This document shows, in pieces, positions 52,161 through 54,174 of a stretch of 54,174 nt of DNA. Position numbers and translations under genes: made by a program. The stretch's first letter is position 1. The number at the start of each line of letters is the position of its first letter. Below the pieces are notes generated by a model. It was not told where the DNA came from, searched no databases, and saw nothing but the letters and a program-made list of their open reading frames with translations. This stretch comes from an uncultured Bacteroidales bacterium (GTDB taxonomy: Bacteria; Bacteroidota; Bacteroidia; Bacteroidales; Bacteroidaceae), in the NCBI GenBank assembly GCA_945833885.1, contig CAMAFY010000016.1:1-54174 (forward strand), read 5' to 3'.

Positions 52161-53048
52161 ATGAAACATCTGCTGTCAAGCCTCCTGTTTTTTGCCTTCG
52201 CGGCCTTTGCAAACGCGCAGAATAGTGCCTATCAACAGTATATCGAACAATATCATTCCATGGCCGTCGACCAAATGAAGCGCCACGGCATTCCCGCAAG
52301 CATCACCCTTGCACAGGCTCTTCTCGAGAGCAATGCCGGACGTTCCGTGCTGGCAATACAGGGAAACAACCATTTCGGCATCAAGGTTGGAGGAAATTGG
52401 ACCGGACCTTACATCATAAAGAGCGACGACCGCCCTGACGACCGCTTCAGAAAGTATAGGAATGTGTCGGAAAGTTATGAGGATCATTCGCTCTTCCTCA
52501 AGCGTCCGCGCTATGCCGCGCTATACGAATTGCAGACAACTGACTATGTAGGTTGGGCACGCGGACTGAAGGCTGCCGGATATGCCACCAACCCTTCATA
52601 CGCACAGTTGCTCATCAACATCATCGAACAGAACGACCTGACGCGGTATGACCGGATGGAGAATGCCGCATCCGGCGGACGGGATGCGCGGAATCAGGGC
52701 TTCCTTCAGCGCGTAATGCTCTGCAACGACGTGGTTTATCTGGTCGTAAGACAGGGGGAGACCTTCGCGGACATTGCAAAAGCGGCGAAAATCCGCGAGA
52801 GCCGTCTGCGCAGTTACAATGAGGTGGACCGCCATTATCGGCTGAAGGCCGGCGACCGCGTGTTCCTCAGCCGCAAGAAGACGCACGTGGAGAAGCCCCT
52901 ACGTGGGACAACACACCAGATAAGGACGGGAGAGTCGATGTACGACATCGCACAAATGTACGGTGTAAAGGTGGAGAGACTTTACAAATGGAACCATCTT
53001 GACGACGATTATTACCCCACGGAGGGCGACATCCTTGTGTTGAAATAG
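52161..53048 (+). CDS. Secreted N-acetylglucosaminidase with two LysM domains
   Basis: A 295-residue murein hydrolase. Start at 52161 (MKHLLSSLLFFAFAAFANAQ) gives a signal peptide; the upstream ATG at 52065 is not used. The catalytic glucosaminidase (FlgJ/GH73-type) domain runs from HSMAVDQMKRHGIPASITLAQALLESNAG, with the catalytic Glu in LLESNAG, to WARGLKAAGYATNP. Two LysM repeats follow (VVRQGETFADIAKAAKI and HQIRTGESMYDIAQMYGV). It cleaves GlcNAc in peptidoglycan during growth or division. Confidence 0.93.
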   Translation: MKHLLSSLLFFAFAAFANAQNSAYQQYIEQYHSMAVDQMKRHGIPASITLAQALLESNAGRSVLAIQGNNHFGIKVGGNWTGPYIIKSDDRPDDRFRKYRNVSESYEDHSLFLKRPRYAALYELQTTDYVGWARGLKAAGYATNPSYAQLLINIIEQNDLTRYDRMENAASGGRDARNQGFLQRVMLCNDVVYLVVRQGETFADIAKAAKIRESRLRSYNEVDRHYRLKAGDRVFLSRKKTHVEKPLRGTTHQIRTGESMYDIAQMYGVKVERLYKWNHLDDDYYPTEGDILVLK

Positions 53049-53345
53049 GGGAGAAGTGCGGATGAAAACGGCGCGAAGGCTGGGGGATGCCGTCGGAAAC
53101 GTCGGCGCTTGCCGTAAAACCTTCAGGGAAAACGGTGCCTAAAAGTCAGCATCTGTTCTTCAAGCCCCCTGCCGTTTGCACGGTCGTCTGCGGGAAACCC
53201 ACAGCATCTGTCCGCCCCAGGGCAACCTTTACGGCTGAACACCCTCGTTTTTTCTGCTGGGAAAAGATTGGAAGAAGGCAACGCACAACCTGCAAGACTG
53301 CAAAAAAATATATTGGAAAGAATTGAATAAATCCATCAAAAAATC
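53049..53345. other. 297-bp spacer without a gene
   Basis: No open frame with support. A GC-rich stretch and an A-rich leader (AAAAAATATATTGGAAAG) directly precede the next gene. Confidence 0.4.
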
Positions 53346-53849
53346 ATGACAAAACGTCTAAGACAGTACGTCGCCATCCTCGTAGCCCTTGTGGTTTATT
53401 ACCTTGTTCACGAAGGTGCGCATTTCCTTTCAGCCCTCTATTATGGCGTTTTTGAGAAAATCCGGTTTATGGGAGTAGGTGTACAGATAGTGGTAGACCA
53501 CGAATCCATGACGGAAACCCAACTCGGCGTCTTCTGTATTGTGGGTGCTTTGGCGACATTTGCCGTGGCGTGGGTGCTCGTAGGCGCCACATCGCGCATC
53601 TGCATGCTGAAATCGAAGTTGCTGCGCTCGTGTTTCTACTACACCAGTATTGCACTTTTGCTGATGGACCCCGCATATCTGTCGGTCCTCTACCGCTTTT
53701 TCGGTGGCGGAGACATGAACGGCATCCGTTTTCTTTTGCCGGAAACGGTGGCGTGTGGCGTATTTGCCGCCCTGTTTGTGGCACATCTTGTGGTGTTCTT
53801 CAAATTCCTCCTTCCGCGCTATAAGGCTTCGTTTGCGGAAAACACCTGA
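53346..53849 (+). CDS. Membrane protein with HExxH motif (M50-like, unclassified)
   Basis: A 167-residue membrane protein with four hydrophobic segments: ~8-28, ~62-82, ~95-115 and ~135-155. The first contains HEGAH (residues ~23-27: YYLVHEGAHFLSALYYG), the HExxH zinc signature placed inside a helix as in site-2 proteases. A later MDPAYLSVLYRF could provide the third ligand (Asp, in the S2P-like position), but the normal LDG motif is absent. I cannot assign it to a subfamily. It could be an intramembrane metalloprotease or an inactive relative. The start ATG at 53346 is preceded by an A-rich stretch without a clear Shine-Dalgarno. Confidence 0.7.
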   Translation: MTKRLRQYVAILVALVVYYLVHEGAHFLSALYYGVFEKIRFMGVGVQIVVDHESMTETQLGVFCIVGALATFAVAWVLVGATSRICMLKSKLLRSCFYYTSIALLLMDPAYLSVLYRFFGGGDMNGIRFLLPETVACGVFAALFVAHLVVFFKFLLPRYKASFAENT

Positions 53850-54174
53850 AAATCCTGACGCGCTTTTACAGAATCTTTTATAAGGTTGCGACGAATCGTT
53901 TACGGGTTCAAAAGACCCGTATGTAGGGTTCTGAGGAATCCATAATGGTTTTTTCGAAGACTCCATAATGGTTTTCAGCAGACTCCATAATGGTTCTCCG
54001 CAGACTCCTTAATAAGGTTTCGAAGACTCTATAAAAGGGATTTGAGGTCCCGTTTGCAAAGTTCCGCTCTTTTGCCCGGAAAGTTCCGCACTTTACATCA
54101 CAATGTTCCGATGTTTTGTCCGGAAAGTTCCGCACTTTACATCACAATGTTCCGATGTTTTGTCCGGAAAGTTC
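53850..54174. repeat. 22-bp and 44-bp tandem array, running past the window end
   Basis: From 53936, five units of 22-23 bp of the form GACTCCATAATGGTTTT, then two mixed units. From 54076, a 44-bp repeat (CGGAAAGTTCCGCACTTTAC...) has copies at 54076, 54120 and 54164, exactly 44 apart and identical. The last is cut by the window end. The sequence is related to that at 36691 and 43969. Confidence 0.93.

Noticed and set aside
9906-54174. tRNA genes
   Set aside because: I looked in the spacers for T-arm (GGTTCGAATCC-like) and acceptor sequences and saw none; a covariance search would be needed to exclude an unusual one.

Overview
The window is chromosomal DNA from a Bacteroidales bacterium, most likely a Prevotellaceae-type anaerobe. 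The evidence: Bacteroidota-specific small genes (DUF4295 after rpmB-rpmG, DUF4492 before cydAB, DUF4293 after bamD-rpoZ), a type IX secretion plug-family protein, a BspA-like leucine-rich repeat surface protein, a GT3 glycogen synthase, a DnaG with CHC2 zinc finger, and promoters of the Bacteroidota type (TTTG, 19 bp, TAnnTTTG). Most genes are on the minus strand.

Layout. 1-7300 is accessory: an unknown membrane protein, a tyrosine recombinase with a doubtful N-terminus, a BspA-like repeat protein, a long T/G-rich repeat-bearing spacer, a VirE-type primase-like ATPase, and a 191-bp MITE with perfect 19-bp inverted ends. 7300-9400 holds a flavin-binding split-barrel protein, an AlkD-type repair protein and TrmN6. 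9900-13800 is rplT, rpmI, infC and thrS. 14000-22700 is glycogen metabolism (alpha-glucan phosphorylase, GT3 glycogen synthase, phosphoglucomutase-type enzyme) with an NADH pyrophosphatase between. 23000-25700 has a TRIC/YadS-type membrane protein, a type IX plug protein and, divergently, the RNase P RNA gene. 26500-29700 is a GntR/ABC transporter/GIN-lipoprotein group. 30600-34900 is ftsY, rimO, an HU gene, and a gene joining an HU-like domain, a membrane helix and a LysM domain. 35900-40600 is rpmB, rpmG, DUF4295, cinA-type amidase, tsaD, map and rpsP. 40900-43500 (plus strand) is bamD, rpoZ, DUF4293 and ssb. 44200-48800 is a lipoprotein, cydB, cydA, DUF4492 and a Bcp peroxiredoxin. 49400-53850 is dnaG, a two-LysM glucosaminidase and a small HExxH membrane protein.

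The most unusual signal is in the non-coding DNA. At about a dozen intergenic loci there are degenerate tandem arrays whose units are 22 bp, or 33, 44 or 88 bp, all multiples of 11 (about one helical turn). The sequences differ between some loci and are related between others. The coding repeats in the same window have periods of 69 and 45 bp. A second dispersed family shares ends of the type GTGG(A/G)TTCTATAA and a conserved left arm running into GTGGGTCG...CTTCCGGTC. At least five copies are visible, one lying inside the predicted leader of infC. In two of them the left arm runs into a 22-bp or 88-bp array. This suggests non-autonomous mobile elements that carry or seed minisatellites, similar in kind to the minisatellite-bearing MITE described in Porphyromonas gingivalis. 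The second item of interest is the HU/membrane/LysM protein, which by architecture could connect the nucleoid to the cell wall.
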